Below, one piece after another: positions 15,335-23,586 of a stretch of 32,728 bases of DNA. Under the pieces are notes generated by a model. It searched no databases, was not told the DNA's origin, and saw only the letters and a list, made by a program, of their open reading frames with translations. A program made the translations under genes and the position numbers. Origin of the DNA: Nannocystis exedens. Lineage in GTDB: Bacteria > Myxococcota_A > Polyangia > Polyangiales > Polyangiaceae. The first letter of the stretch is position 1, and every line of letters starts with the position of its first letter. Location: contig CAMBEV010000006.1 of assembly GCA_945865595.1 (NCBI GenBank), positions 1 through 32,728 on the forward strand. Reading direction: 5' to 3'.

Positions 15335-15523
15335 ATGTCAAATGAGGCGGAAGGCGAGGTCCAAACGCCCGTTGAAATTCTGGTTGCGGATCACCGTCGC
15401 TTCCTAGCGTTCGTGCGATCACGCGTGAAAGACGAGGGGGTCGCCGAGGAGATCCTGCAAAACGCGTTCGTCAAGGGCATCGAATCACTACCGCAGGCGG
15501 TCGATGGTGGCCGAAGTGGTTGA
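15335..15523 (+). pseudogene. RNA polymerase sigma factor fragment (region 2 start only)
   Basis: The 62-residue frame matches the beginning of a sigma-70-family factor: a region 2 helix (ILVADHRRFLAFVRSRVKD) followed by EGVAEEILQNAFVKGIESLPQ, the conserved 'A.(D/E)(I/V)(L/V)Q..F.(K/R)' stretch. It then stops after eight unrelated residues. Full factors of this kind are about 170-200 residues with regions 2 and 4; the promoter-melting part and all of region 4 are missing. The join falls just before the promoter region of the NmrA-like gene. It is most likely a truncated leftover and cannot act as a sigma factor. Confidence 0.6.
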
Positions 15524-15555
15524 CAAATACACAGTTGGGATCCAGGACGGAGAGC

Positions 15556-16194
15556 ATGACTATCTTGATTATTGGCGGCACACGAGGGACGGGAAAAATC
15601 TGTGTGGAGCAGCTTCTTGCGCAGGGCAAACAGGTGCGACTCGCGGCTCGCAACGCCGAGAAGGCACGTAAGCTTTTCGGCGATCGCGTCGAGCATGTCG
15701 TCGTCGACTTGGCTCACCCAGACGGTGCGCTGAAGCGCGCGTTCGACGGTGTGGAGCAGGTTGTCTTTACCGCTGCGGTCGGTGCCGGCCCGGCGAAGGA
15801 GAGCGAGGTTCGGGCCGTAGACTTCGAAGGCGTCGTCGCCACAGTGACCGCAGCGGAGGAAGCGGGTTTTACGGGGCGATTCGTTTACATGACGACAACC
15901 GGTGTTCACCACCGTTCGGCGTTCATGGGGTTTCTCAATTTCATCAAAGGCGATCTGTCTGGATGGCGGGCCCGCGCGGAGCAGGCGATCACCGAAGGTG
16001 GGCTCGACTATGTCATCGTGAGGGCTGGCGCGCTTACGAACGGGGCGGGTGGCCAGGCGCTGCAGATCACAGCGGGCGATCGACCGCTGACATTCGGAAC
16101 CTGGGTCAACCGTTCTGACGTTGCGGCCGTGATTCTTGAAAGGCTCTTTGCAAGCGACGCGTTGCCGCGGGACATATCGGTCGTGCACGCTTGA
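15556..16194 (+). CDS. NAD(P)-binding NmrA-like (atypical short-chain dehydrogenase) protein
   Basis: The 212-residue protein has a Rossmann fold with the glycine motif ILIIGGTRGTGKICVEQLL (residues 3-21), a cofactor-choosing basic stretch RLAARNAEKA (about 29-38) and VVFTAAVG (about 73-80). The 'DYVIVRAGALTNG' region is typical of NAD(P)H-binding SDR a5/NmrA-type proteins, which lack the full Tyr-x3-Lys catalytic pair and often act as redox sensors or quinone/ether reductases. The purine-rich site before ATG 15556 (acggagag) supports the start; an earlier TTG at 15520 in frame is less likely. It is a single gene with no clear partner. Confidence 0.8.
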   Translation: MTILIIGGTRGTGKICVEQLLAQGKQVRLAARNAEKARKLFGDRVEHVVVDLAHPDGALKRAFDGVEQVVFTAAVGAGPAKESEVRAVDFEGVVATVTAAEEAGFTGRFVYMTTTGVHHRSAFMGFLNFIKGDLSGWRARAEQAITEGGLDYVIVRAGALTNGAGGQALQITAGDRPLTFGTWVNRSDVAAVILERLFASDALPRDISVVHA

Positions 16195-16354
16195 TTTCGC
16201 CTTGAGTTGACCATCGGCGGCGCTCGCGAGCACGCCCACGCACTTGGCGCGAACGAGAAGCCGTTTGGCATCACTGCGCAATGCAACCCGGGGCCGGACG
16301 GCCAGAGTCCTATCGAGCCGACTTCACGGCTCCAGACATAAGGCGGTAGTGGAC
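16195..16354 (+). other. gap with an open-frame remnant
   Basis: A plus-strand frame from about 16207 to a TAA near 16341 reads 44 codons without a stop (containing GGAREHAHALGANEKPFG and GPDGQSPIEPT), and lacks a good start. It resembles coding sequence in composition but no family is recognised. It may be the end of a broken gene. Confidence 0.25.
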
Positions 16355-16618
16355 ATGAGATCGACCATTTGGCGAACCTTGGCATTCGTGTGGCTCGGAG
16401 CAAGCATTTTGGGGGGTTGTGGCTCCGCGAGTGAACCCGAGCCCACGGGGCCGGAAACAGGCGGTGGGTCTGGCAAAACGCCGTCGAGCTCGACGCAGTC
16501 AACATCGTCAAGCACCTTTACATGCACCATCAACAGCAGAACCTACGAGTGCCCTAGCGACGAAGCCTGGAAGCAGTGCGCCACGAAGGGCAACACTTCA
16601 GGCTGTTCGCGCAAGTAG
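16355..16618 (+). CDS. small lipoprotein, unknown function
   Basis: The 87-residue protein has a lipoprotein signal (basic head, FVWLGASILGGC with Cys22 as the lipidation site), a Ser/Thr/Gly/Pro-rich linker (about 24-52) and a short C-terminal domain with four cysteines (FTCTINSRTYECPSDEAWKQC...SGC). The domain could be held together by two disulfides. Full length seems natural, with a stop after SGCSRK. The ATG at 16355 is preferred over upstream GTG/ATG-like starts because it places the signal correctly. No family is recognised. Confidence 0.6.
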   Translation: MRSTIWRTLAFVWLGASILGGCGSASEPEPTGPETGGGSGKTPSSSTQSTSSSTFTCTINSRTYECPSDEAWKQCATKGNTSGCSRK

Positions 16619-16902
16619 CAAGGTCCCGATAGGGCGGCCGCGCCCCGCGGTGCGTATTCCGCTCCCCTGTCAGTCATAGTTCGCACGAAGCTTCTCACTT
16701 AGACCTTCGCAACGCCGGGCGCGGTTTTCATATCGCCCACCTCATTGAGCCCAACCGTTTGGGATTGTCGCGCAATGAGTTCGTTGGTCTCGCGCTCACG
16801 CAGACTCTACCCAAGGACCGCTTCAATTGAAGCATATACAGTTACGAATACATGGAGCATTGGCGATCGCCTCGAGTAATGTGAACTCGCCCGTCGCGCA
16901 GC
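16619..16902. other. intergenic stretch, nothing firm
   Basis: This 284-base gap lies between the small lipoprotein and the hydrolase fragment and is visibly richer in A/T than its surroundings (for example around 16830-16860). No gene, RNA or clear hairpin was found. Confidence 0.35.
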
Positions 16903-17232
16903 CTACTTGGTGGGTGTCACCGCACCGCTCAAGAATTCGAGCGCCGTTTCGCGGAAAAGTGACAGACCCGGTTCTTCGATCGGCAGGTGCTCACAGTTTG
17001 GCAACTCGACGAACTGCGTCTTCACCGGGAAGCGGTCGAGGACTTTCTTGCTGAGCGCCGTCGGAGTCCATCGATCGGCACCAGGATGCGCGAGAAGGAC
17101 TGGGCAACGATCGAACTGCTCAGGTTCAAGCGGTGGCGTATAGGTCATCCATGAATGGAAAAAACCGAGCGGTACACGATTGCCTCCGCCCACTGGATCG
17201 CGCGAAACGATCGCGTTGATCTCGGCGACCAT
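16903..17232 (-). pseudogene. alpha/beta hydrolase C-terminal fragment
   Basis: The 109 residues match only the end of an alpha/beta hydrolase: RVPLGFFHSWMTYTP (about 20-34), the acid-bearing strand RCPVLLAHPGADRWTP (Asp53 as the likely acid) and the histidine end LPNCEHLPIEEPG (His83). The nucleophile half is missing. Upstream in frame a stop occurs at about 17257, and the next gene's end lies at 17319, so no room remains for it. The frame starts at an ATG at 17232 that is probably internal to the former gene. It could be expressed but not active as a hydrolase alone. Confidence 0.65.
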
Positions 17233-17318
17233 GGAGCCGCCAACGTGGCGCGAACTATTCCACGACGCGCTTCGCGATCCCCGACGGGGGACACTGCAGC
17301 TGCGAGCATGCCACGCAC

Positions 17319-18923
17319 CTACTCCGCGTGAGAAAGAGCGCCTGACAACGGTGCAATGGCCTCCGCAACTGCGGCCCCACCACCGAGCGTCATGAGCGCG
17401 GCCCAGCAGGCCTCCGCCACCTCGGGCGATTTCGCGAGTGCAACAGCGCGGTAGAACTTCGCCTTGATTCTTGTCTCCGCTCCGACACTCGCAAACGAGC
17501 CTTCGGGAAGATCGCGACGTTCCGTGAAACGCTGACCATTCGTCAGCCGAAGGGTTACGCGCGAAGGAAAGTAAAGGGGGACGCCCCGCGCATCGAGGGC
17601 CTCATCGGGCGCAGTGTGACGTTGGGCGACGCCACGAATCAAGGTTCCGATGTCAGACATCGACAGCGCGCTGGAACGATACTCGCGTCGATAACTGGAG
17701 GCGATGTGGGCGAGATCGCGCGCAGTGAGAGCTCCAATCGCTGCACGACCTGTCTCGAGCCCCATGGCGCTTTGCACGACTCGCGCCGACAACAATGGAT
17801 CGTGAACTAACTTGACCTTGTCCCGTAGGGACCGAAGGGGCGCTTCCTCTTCATGAAGAACCGCTGGATGCAGCTCACCCGTTGTGAGTTGTCCGCGTCG
17901 CAACATGAGCGCCGTCAGAAGGCGCAGATCAAACGTGACACCCACCGCAGTCAATGGCTCATCCTGGGCGTAGCTTGCGGCAAAGCGACTCACTTCAGTC
18001 GCAAGTTTGGTCGTCTCTATTCTCACGGATGCGATGTCGTCAGAGGCGATCGGTCCGGTTTGATCCAGAATGCGCGCAAGCGCTGTACAGGTCGTCTGGT
18101 GGTAGAAGCAACCGGGGTAGGTCTTGCACGCCAACGTCGACGTTACCCATGTTTTCCCGAGACCGCCGAGCATCCCTCGAAGCGGAAGGAACGAGAATCG
18201 GCTCCAAAAGCCGCGCTGGTCGTCGAGTACGCGAGGGTCGCCGGTCATGCCGGCGCGAGCCAGGTACGCGGCTTGGATGCCAGTGCATGTCGGAGTTGCG
18301 GCTGTCAGAAGCTTGCTCGTGGGCCGCATGAATCCGGGTTGGAGCGGAAAAGTTGGCTGATAGAGCGCGATCGAAAGGGCGTTTGTTGTCCGTTCACGAT
18401 CGAGTCCGAGCAGTTTGGCGGTTGCGGCAGCCGCGCCGATCAAATGAATGAACGACCACATCTGGCCGTTTAGTGGCCCAAAGAAGCTTGAGGCCCCCAG
18501 CCGCCCGCCGAGTTCATTCGCAATGACAATGGCAAGAAGCAAATCGTCAATTTTCTTGTCTTCACTCTCGGCGACCGCCAGTGAGGCGAAGACGGCAGAG
18601 TGGCCCGTGTGCCCCATCCACACAATGTCGTCGAAGTCGTGGGTCATGGCGGCTGCCGCGTTGCACAGGACCGCATCAAGGATGGGTCGCTTCTGCCCAT
18701 CGAGCAGAGTCGTCGCGCTACCGCTGTTGCCACCAAGGGCATCCGCGGCGTCGATGACCTCGCGCGCTTCCGGGGCAGCCTGAGCCGCGAACGCCGCGGC
18801 AAGCATGTTTGCAAGTTGCAGGCGCGCAGCGAACATGACTGTCGCGGGCACATCGGCAGGGCTAACTCCTTCGATCCATGCGGCGAAGGAGCGCAGGTCG
18901 TTCTGGCTCGACGGGGTGGTCAT
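17319..18923 (-). CDS. MmgE/PrpD family protein
   Basis: The 534-residue protein has the MmgE/PrpD fold. The family includes 2-methylcitrate dehydratase, cis-aconitate decarboxylase and others of unknown activity. Recognisable parts are AAMTHDFDDIVWMGHTGHSAVFASLA (about 97-122, the HDFDD motif of the active site region), IVIANELGGRLG, and KTYPGCFYHQT with a C-terminal small domain after about 300. It is longer than a typical PrpD (450-490), mostly in the second half. No prpB or prpC neighbours are present, so propionate use is unsupported. The start ATG 18923 gives the natural opening; the open frame continues upstream to 19130 and overlaps the AraC gene, which makes that start unlikely. Confidence 0.75.
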   Translation of the reverse strand: MTTPSSQNDLRSFAAWIEGVSPADVPATVMFAARLQLANMLAAAFAAQAAPEAREVIDAADALGGNSGSATTLLDGQKRPILDAVLCNAAAAMTHDFDDIVWMGHTGHSAVFASLAVAESEDKKIDDLLLAIVIANELGGRLGASSFFGPLNGQMWSFIHLIGAAAATAKLLGLDRERTTNALSIALYQPTFPLQPGFMRPTSKLLTAATPTCTGIQAAYLARAGMTGDPRVLDDQRGFWSRFSFLPLRGMLGGLGKTWVTSTLACKTYPGCFYHQTTCTALARILDQTGPIASDDIASVRIETTKLATEVSRFAASYAQDEPLTAVGVTFDLRLLTALMLRRGQLTTGELHPAVLHEEEAPLRSLRDKVKLVHDPLLSARVVQSAMGLETGRAAIGALTARDLAHIASSYRREYRSSALSMSDIGTLIRGVAQRHTAPDEALDARGVPLYFPSRVTLRLTNGQRFTERRDLPEGSFASVGAETRIKAKFYRAVALAKSPEVAEACWAALMTLGGGAAVAEAIAPLSGALSHAE

Positions 18924-19044
18924 CAGGCTCGGTGTGAAGCCAAACGGGAAGTGGCGCCATTCTTTGTGCGTGCCAACGGCCTTCCCTAGCGCGACAAGTC
19001 CAGCCTTGCGGGGTCGGTCCTCCTTGCGGGAAAGAGGACCCGAG

Positions 19045-20079
19045 CTAGTTACCCGCCCTGAATTGACCCGGCGTCTGGCCTGACCAGCGCAAGAACGCCG
19101 AGTGAAATGCCGCATGGCTTGAAAAGCCAAGCTCGAACGCGACGGCGCCTATCGTAAACCCTGGTCGCCGGAGCAACTCGCGCGCGAACACGTAGCGCAC
19201 ATCGTCCAGTACCCCAGCAAAGGTTGTCTCCTCGTCGGCCAGTCGCCTCTGAAGCGTGCGAGCGGAAATTCCACAGGCGCGCGCAGTCTCCGTGAGCGTT
19301 GCGCGGCCAAGTGGGAGCAGCGAGATGAGCGCGCGTTGCACGTGAAGCGCTGTTGCCGCCGAATCAGGCAACTGCGTCGCGAGAGTCTCAACGCGCTCTT
19401 GGACGAGTTTCCGAAGCTTGGGCTGCGATCCAACACTGGACCGAGCCAGGTCGCTTCGTGAGAAGGTGATCGTGTGTCGAGGCGCATCGAATCGGACATT
19501 CGAACCGAAGAGTCGACCGAAGACGGCGTGGTGGCGCGCGCTTCGCTTGAGGGTGACAGCAGCGGGCACAAGGGAGCCACCCACCACTTGTCGCCCGAAC
19601 GTTGCGGCACGACCAAGCCAAAACTCGTAGAGCTCGGGACGAGGCAGGTCGACGAGGTCTCGTCCGGTGACTTCAAGCGACATCCCCTCGTCGCTGCGTC
19701 GCGCGGTCACTCGCTCTCCTTCGGAGAAGAGCCGAAAAAAACGCACGAGTGGTCCGACTGCCTCATCGAGCGTGTGACTCAAAAGCGCGAGCTGGGCGAC
19801 CCAAGACTCGGCGGCCTCGCCCACGCGCTCCGCGATGAGAAGGGCGACCGGTTCATCGGGAACGTGAGCCGCGAGGTAATCCCAGAGTCGCCGGTAAGAT
19901 TGGTGATCGATGCGGCCCTCATCCATGTCGACGACAGACGCGGCAGGGCCCATTGCCGCGAGCATCTCGCCCCTCGATAGGCCGATGCTTTCCGCGCCAC
20001 GCAGAATCCCGCGCACAAGTTCGGACGCAACCGTGTGCAACTTCGGCGCTGCGCCTTGGGCGTCGTCTTCCAGCCCCAT
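19045..20079 (-). CDS. AraC-family transcriptional regulator with N-terminal ligand-binding domain
   Basis: The 344-residue protein has an N-terminal alpha-helical ligand-binding domain of the Arabinose_bd type used by OruR/VirF-like regulators (SELVRGILRGAESIGLSRGEML..., about 18-200). A C-terminal AraC double helix-turn-helix follows: first HTH TARACGISARTLQRRLADEETTFAGVLDDVRY (about 275-310), second FTIGAVAFELGFSSHAAFHSAFLRWSGQTPGQFR (about 320-342). The ATG at 20079 has a ribosome binding site (gaagggga). It lies 121 bases upstream of the MmgE/PrpD gene on the same strand, so that gene is a plausible target. The ligand is unknown. Confidence 0.87.
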   Translation of the reverse strand: MGLEDDAQGAAPKLHTVASELVRGILRGAESIGLSRGEMLAAMGPAASVVDMDEGRIDHQSYRRLWDYLAAHVPDEPVALLIAERVGEAAESWVAQLALLSHTLDEAVGPLVRFFRLFSEGERVTARRSDEGMSLEVTGRDLVDLPRPELYEFWLGRAATFGRQVVGGSLVPAAVTLKRSARHHAVFGRLFGSNVRFDAPRHTITFSRSDLARSSVGSQPKLRKLVQERVETLATQLPDSAATALHVQRALISLLPLGRATLTETARACGISARTLQRRLADEETTFAGVLDDVRYVFARELLRRPGFTIGAVAFELGFSSHAAFHSAFLRWSGQTPGQFRAGN

Positions 20080-20183
20080 ACGAGCAGTCCCCTTCACCGC
20101 AGAAAGGCGGACCCCGATGGTATCAAGCTCGGTCCCGAGCGTCCACGTTCGGTCCCAGGCCTGTGAACTGCGCGTGAGGTTGG

Positions 20184-22655
20184 TCATGGGTCGTTACGAA
20201 TGACCCGCAAGTTCACGAAGGTGGGTGCTGTGCCCTTTTTGGACAGCAACGCCAGGTCGGAATTCGACGGTCCCGTGTTGCCAAATGCGCTCAGCGGAAC
20301 ACTAAAGGTCGCGGTGTGCAGCGCGCCCTGAGCAAGGCCGGTTGTGTCGACAACGTAGTTCACTCGAGACGAGCCTTGTGGATAGACCGCGAGGGTCCAC
20401 GCACTGCTCGTCGCTGGCGTTACGTTCGGAGAAAAGACGACCTTCACAATCCAACCCGCAGCGACGCCGGTCGCTACGTAGGCGTTGCCTAGCTGAAAGA
20501 AGAGCCCAGGCTTTGCAGCTGCTGTGTTGATCGTCCGGCCTTCGTAAACGGACCCCGCGTAGGGGCCGCTATTGTTGCCGGTGAGCCCAACGAATCCCGC
20601 CGCATCGAACAGCGGAGGGTTCGTGTCCTGCCCACGCGATGTGTCGATCTCCGCTCCGTAGGTGGCGCGGAACTCGCGGGCCGCCTGATGGCCATCAACG
20701 GTTAGGTCGCAGAAGCGACCGCTGTAGGTCACCAGTGGCGTTGTCACGGCGGCGGATTCGTACGTCTTGGTATCGCTGCCCGACGCGTCGACCTGGTAGG
20801 TCTGCCCCACTGCAGTTGAGTAGTCAAGAGTCTTGCCAGATTGCACAGATGTGGCTGCCGCAAGAACGCGTGCGGTGTCGGCCGCGACGTCGGCGCCCGC
20901 GAGCGTCGCACCGTTCACACCCGACTGCGTGAGGTCGCAAAATGCCTCCGGCGCGTTGGCGGTGGTGCGCCCAACGTTCTTGTTGAGCCAGTCGAAAAAC
21001 TCGTACGCGCCAGCGCCCTTGATGGCGTCATAGTCAAAGTAGCAGGGGCGGTACGCCGCCCAATTCGCGCTCGTCGCGAGTGCCCACAGGGCAGCCTTGT
21101 CAGAGAGCGCTGGGCAATACGAGGGACGACCGTATCCCTGTGAGGGAATTGTTGAGCCGGTGACCAGCAGACTGTTGGCTCCAAGCGCTACCGCCGAGAG
21201 AGCATAGAGGCGGAACAGTCGATACTGCGCGACTGTTGCCGGCGTGCGTTCGAGAAGCTCAAGGTCGGTATGAAACCGAAGCTCCTCTTCTTTGCCCGCG
21301 ACGGGTCGGTACGCTTTGTAGGTCGCGTCGTAGTAGCGCGAGCGAATGAGCTGGGCGAACGAAAGCGCACGAATCATGTCAGGCCCATGCGTGGCTACCT
21401 CGGCACCTTCGCGCGCAGCCGCGTTGGCAAATCCCATAAACGCGGGTCCACCCTGAGCGATATTGACCATGGCCTTGCCCGCGGGGATTCCTGCTGCGAT
21501 TGCATCGGTCACCATGAGCTCTTCCCACGCATCACGTTCGGCGGCCGTTTTGAAGTATCCAAGGCCGAGCAGATATGGCGTGTATCCGCCCTCGGCGTTC
21601 ACCTGTACAAAGCGCATGATGTCGCGCGTGTCGTAGGTCCCGAGCATGTGTGTTGCGAAGGCCGCGTAGAATTTCTTACGAAGCGCCTGGAACGTAGGGT
21701 CCCAGGGCGCATACTCGTACCGCCCTTTCGCGTTCCAATCGGCGTAGTCCGCAGCAATAACGGCGCACAGGCTGGCGCTTGCGCCGTACGTGGTCTTGCA
21801 GTCGCCAACGAGGTCCAAGCGCTGCGCGCCGAGGTCCTTCCAGTAGTCAGGCCCAATTCCACCGAACTCACCGTTTTCCGAGAACGACCAACGCAGTTGC
21901 CCGGTGCACGCAGCATCATCGGCAAGAAATTTGGTCCCCAGCGACGACCCGAGGGGATTCGGGTACCAGCTGTCGCCGCCCCACAGGTTCGTATCGCTCG
22001 GGGAGGTCCCGCCCGGGGTGGTGAAGGGCGCTCCAGCGTTGAACCAGGGATTCGACGCGCCAACGGACATCGTTGCGGGTGTTCCATTTTCTTTGCACCA
22101 GCTCTCGGAAGACGTCCAAAGCGTTCGCGCTCCCTCGCGGGTCCATGCGCGAGCGACTCCCGATACGCCCGTTTTGCCATTCAGGTAGTCTTCCCATGCA
22201 GCTCTTCGAATGGACTCTTCGTCGGTTTCATACGTGCTTCCGGCTTCGTAGGTGCGAGCATCCACCGTGCTCGTCACCCACTCGCTCATCGCGCCAGTCG
22301 AAGCCGCGCCGCGTGACAGGTTGTGCAGGGGCTTTTCCCCCGTGCTGTCGTACGGACTGCCATGCCCAACGAAGACAACGCCGTGCGGAGAGCGACCGAC
22401 CGACGACGGCAGGCTCCAGTCTTCCCCTGCGCAAACCGAGTGGGCAGCTCGAACAGTGGTCGAGTTGCTTATGGCGGGCGGCGTCACGCCCCATGCCACA
22501 GTTGCGCACGGGGTTGCGGTTGAGGCAGACGCGGCTTGCTCCACGGACCCTACTGACTCAGCCTGACCCGCACACGCTGTGATGGTCGTGGCAGCGAGAA
22601 TCCAACGAACAGACAGCCCACCATTCCGCCCCCGCAAAACTCGCTTCGTTTTCAT
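20184..22655 (-). CDS. large secreted lipoprotein, function unknown
   Basis: The 823-residue protein has a lipoprotein signal (RWILAATTITAC, Cys28), then a Ser/Ala/Thr linker. The body has many Trp, Tyr and Gly residues (DSWYPNPLGSS, GGIGPDYWKDLGAQRLDL, CPALSDKAALWALATSANWAAYRPCYFDYDAI). The last 160 residues, starting about SGKTLDYSTAVGQTYQVDASG, are beta-rich and resemble a carbohydrate-binding or jelly-roll module (VVFSPNVTPATSSAWTLAVYPQ). The composition and layout suggest a secreted enzyme acting on a polymer, possibly a TIM-barrel glycosidase, but no catalytic motif could be confirmed. The upstream part of the open frame (to 23150) overlaps the divergent membrane protein gene and is rejected. 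Confidence 0.68.
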   Translation of the reverse strand: MKTKRVLRGRNGGLSVRWILAATTITACAGQAESVGSVEQAASASTATPCATVAWGVTPPAISNSTTVRAAHSVCAGEDWSLPSSVGRSPHGVVFVGHGSPYDSTGEKPLHNLSRGAASTGAMSEWVTSTVDARTYEAGSTYETDEESIRRAAWEDYLNGKTGVSGVARAWTREGARTLWTSSESWCKENGTPATMSVGASNPWFNAGAPFTTPGGTSPSDTNLWGGDSWYPNPLGSSLGTKFLADDAACTGQLRWSFSENGEFGGIGPDYWKDLGAQRLDLVGDCKTTYGASASLCAVIAADYADWNAKGRYEYAPWDPTFQALRKKFYAAFATHMLGTYDTRDIMRFVQVNAEGGYTPYLLGLGYFKTAAERDAWEELMVTDAIAAGIPAGKAMVNIAQGGPAFMGFANAAAREGAEVATHGPDMIRALSFAQLIRSRYYDATYKAYRPVAGKEEELRFHTDLELLERTPATVAQYRLFRLYALSAVALGANSLLVTGSTIPSQGYGRPSYCPALSDKAALWALATSANWAAYRPCYFDYDAIKGAGAYEFFDWLNKNVGRTTANAPEAFCDLTQSGVNGATLAGADVAADTARVLAAATSVQSGKTLDYSTAVGQTYQVDASGSDTKTYESAAVTTPLVTYSGRFCDLTVDGHQAAREFRATYGAEIDTSRGQDTNPPLFDAAGFVGLTGNNSGPYAGSVYEGRTINTAAAKPGLFFQLGNAYVATGVAAGWIVKVVFSPNVTPATSSAWTLAVYPQGSSRVNYVVDTTGLAQGALHTATFSVPLSAFGNTGPSNSDLALLSKKGTAPTFVNLRVIRNDP

Positions 22656-22820
22656 GCATACGTGATAACATGTGGGCAAACTCGGGCATTCTTCCGCCGC
22701 GCCAACTTCTCCTTTTTGCGTGCCAGTGCAAGTGCGCTGGGGTGGGGGTGAGCGCGACCGTGGCGTCACCTCGAAAGCGATTGTCGTCGACCGAGCGCGA
22801 GCAAGCGTCACAGTGGCGCG
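22656..22820. promoter_or_regulatory. divergent promoter region between the lipoprotein and the CmpB-like gene
   Basis: The 165 bases separate two divergently transcribed genes and must contain both promoters. No strong -35/-10 pair or ribosome binding site stands out; the gene starts at 22655 (minus) and 22821 (plus) were chosen by protein content. Confidence 0.35.
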
Positions 22821-23270
22821 ATGAGCACACTCGCAACTCGGTTCGTCCTCTACATGGTGGCGGGCGTCTTCATGGAGATGACATTCTTTGCGGTACGGGT
22901 TTTTCTGACCGTCAAGCCACGGGACTATCGCCTGCCCGCCACGACCTTTCTCTGGATGTACCCGGCCTATGGCTCGCTCGTCTTCATCTTTGAGCCTATT
23001 CACAACGCCATTGTCCACTGGCCATGGTGGTGGCGCGGCACGCTCTACGTCGCCGGCTGCTTTGCCGTTGAGTACGCGTTGGGCTGGGGTATCAAGCGCA
23101 TCATCGGCAAGATTCCGTGGGACTACTCGTATGCGCGGACCCACATCCACGGCCTCATTCGCCTCGACTACACGCCTGTGTGGTTGCTCTTCGGCTTCGT
23201 CCTTGAGCGCCTACACACCGCGTTCTTGGCTGCAGCGCCCGTTCTTCAGAGCGCGTTGCTACGAGGGTGA
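22821..23270 (+). CDS. small polytopic membrane protein of the CmpB-like (ABC transporter type IV) family
   Basis: The 149-residue protein has about four hydrophobic segments (near 7-27, 40-62, 68-90 and 115-142). Shared family marks are MYPAYGSLVFIFEP (about 46-59, tied to the family's 'P.YG' motif), FAVEYALGW (about 81-89) and IPWDYSYARTHIHGLIRLDYTPVW (about 98-121, matching the 'WDYS..N.(N/H)G.I.L.Y' motif). The name ABC_trans_CmpB is a family label; a transport role has not been shown for it. Two or more genes it might work with are not visible. The start ATG 22821 has no clear ribosome binding site. Confidence 0.7.
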   Translation: MSTLATRFVLYMVAGVFMEMTFFAVRVFLTVKPRDYRLPATTFLWMYPAYGSLVFIFEPIHNAIVHWPWWWRGTLYVAGCFAVEYALGWGIKRIIGKIPWDYSYARTHIHGLIRLDYTPVWLLFGFVLERLHTAFLAAAPVLQSALLRG

Positions 23271-23586
23271 TCGCTTTCGGCCGGACCGAGGGTCAACAGG
23301 CGCAGTAATCAACTTGATTGACCGCATGGCTGGCCGAACCGCGCGCTTGCGGTTCCGTCGGTCCGTCTGTGACCCAGTTGCCGTCGGTTACCTGTGGCAA
23401 CCTGAGCACGCGCCCCGTCGCGTTCGGCGGTTCCGCGCCCATGGTGACGCCGTGGCATCCCGCGCATCTGGACACCTTGGCTTCGGACCGTACCGTCGAA
23501 GGCTGCGGGGGCAGCGAGGCCTCACGCAGTCGGCCCTCGCCCACAGTCGCGAGCCCATAACCGGCAAGGTGGAGACCACCATAAAC
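23271..23586. other. intergenic stretch with a short hairpin
   Basis: In 316 bases I find no convincing gene. GAACCGC (23338-23344) pairs with GCGGTTC (23351-23357) around a 6-base loop; without a T-run it is only a weak terminator candidate. The minus frame 23293-23544 contains CAGCHG, a cytochrome c-like motif, but the rest does not look like a cytochrome. Confidence 0.4.

Noticed and set aside
15520-15548. TTGACA at 15520-15525 as a -35 box of the NmrA-like gene
   Set aside because: At the usual spacing the next hexamer is caggac, which is not a -10 element.
19131-20187. N-terminal extensions of the MmgE/PrpD and AraC frames
   Set aside because: The upstream parts overlap neighbouring genes, lack family residues, and are basic/low-complexity; later ATGs give natural starts.
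22656-23150. Upstream extension of the 823-residue lipoprotein frame
   Set aside because: It overlaps the divergent CmpB-like gene and would bury the lipoprotein signal.
23293-23544. Minus-strand frame with a CAGCHG cytochrome c-like motif
   Set aside because: No axial methionine region, helices or signal peptide can be seen; a lone CxxCH is expected by chance in GC-rich DNA.
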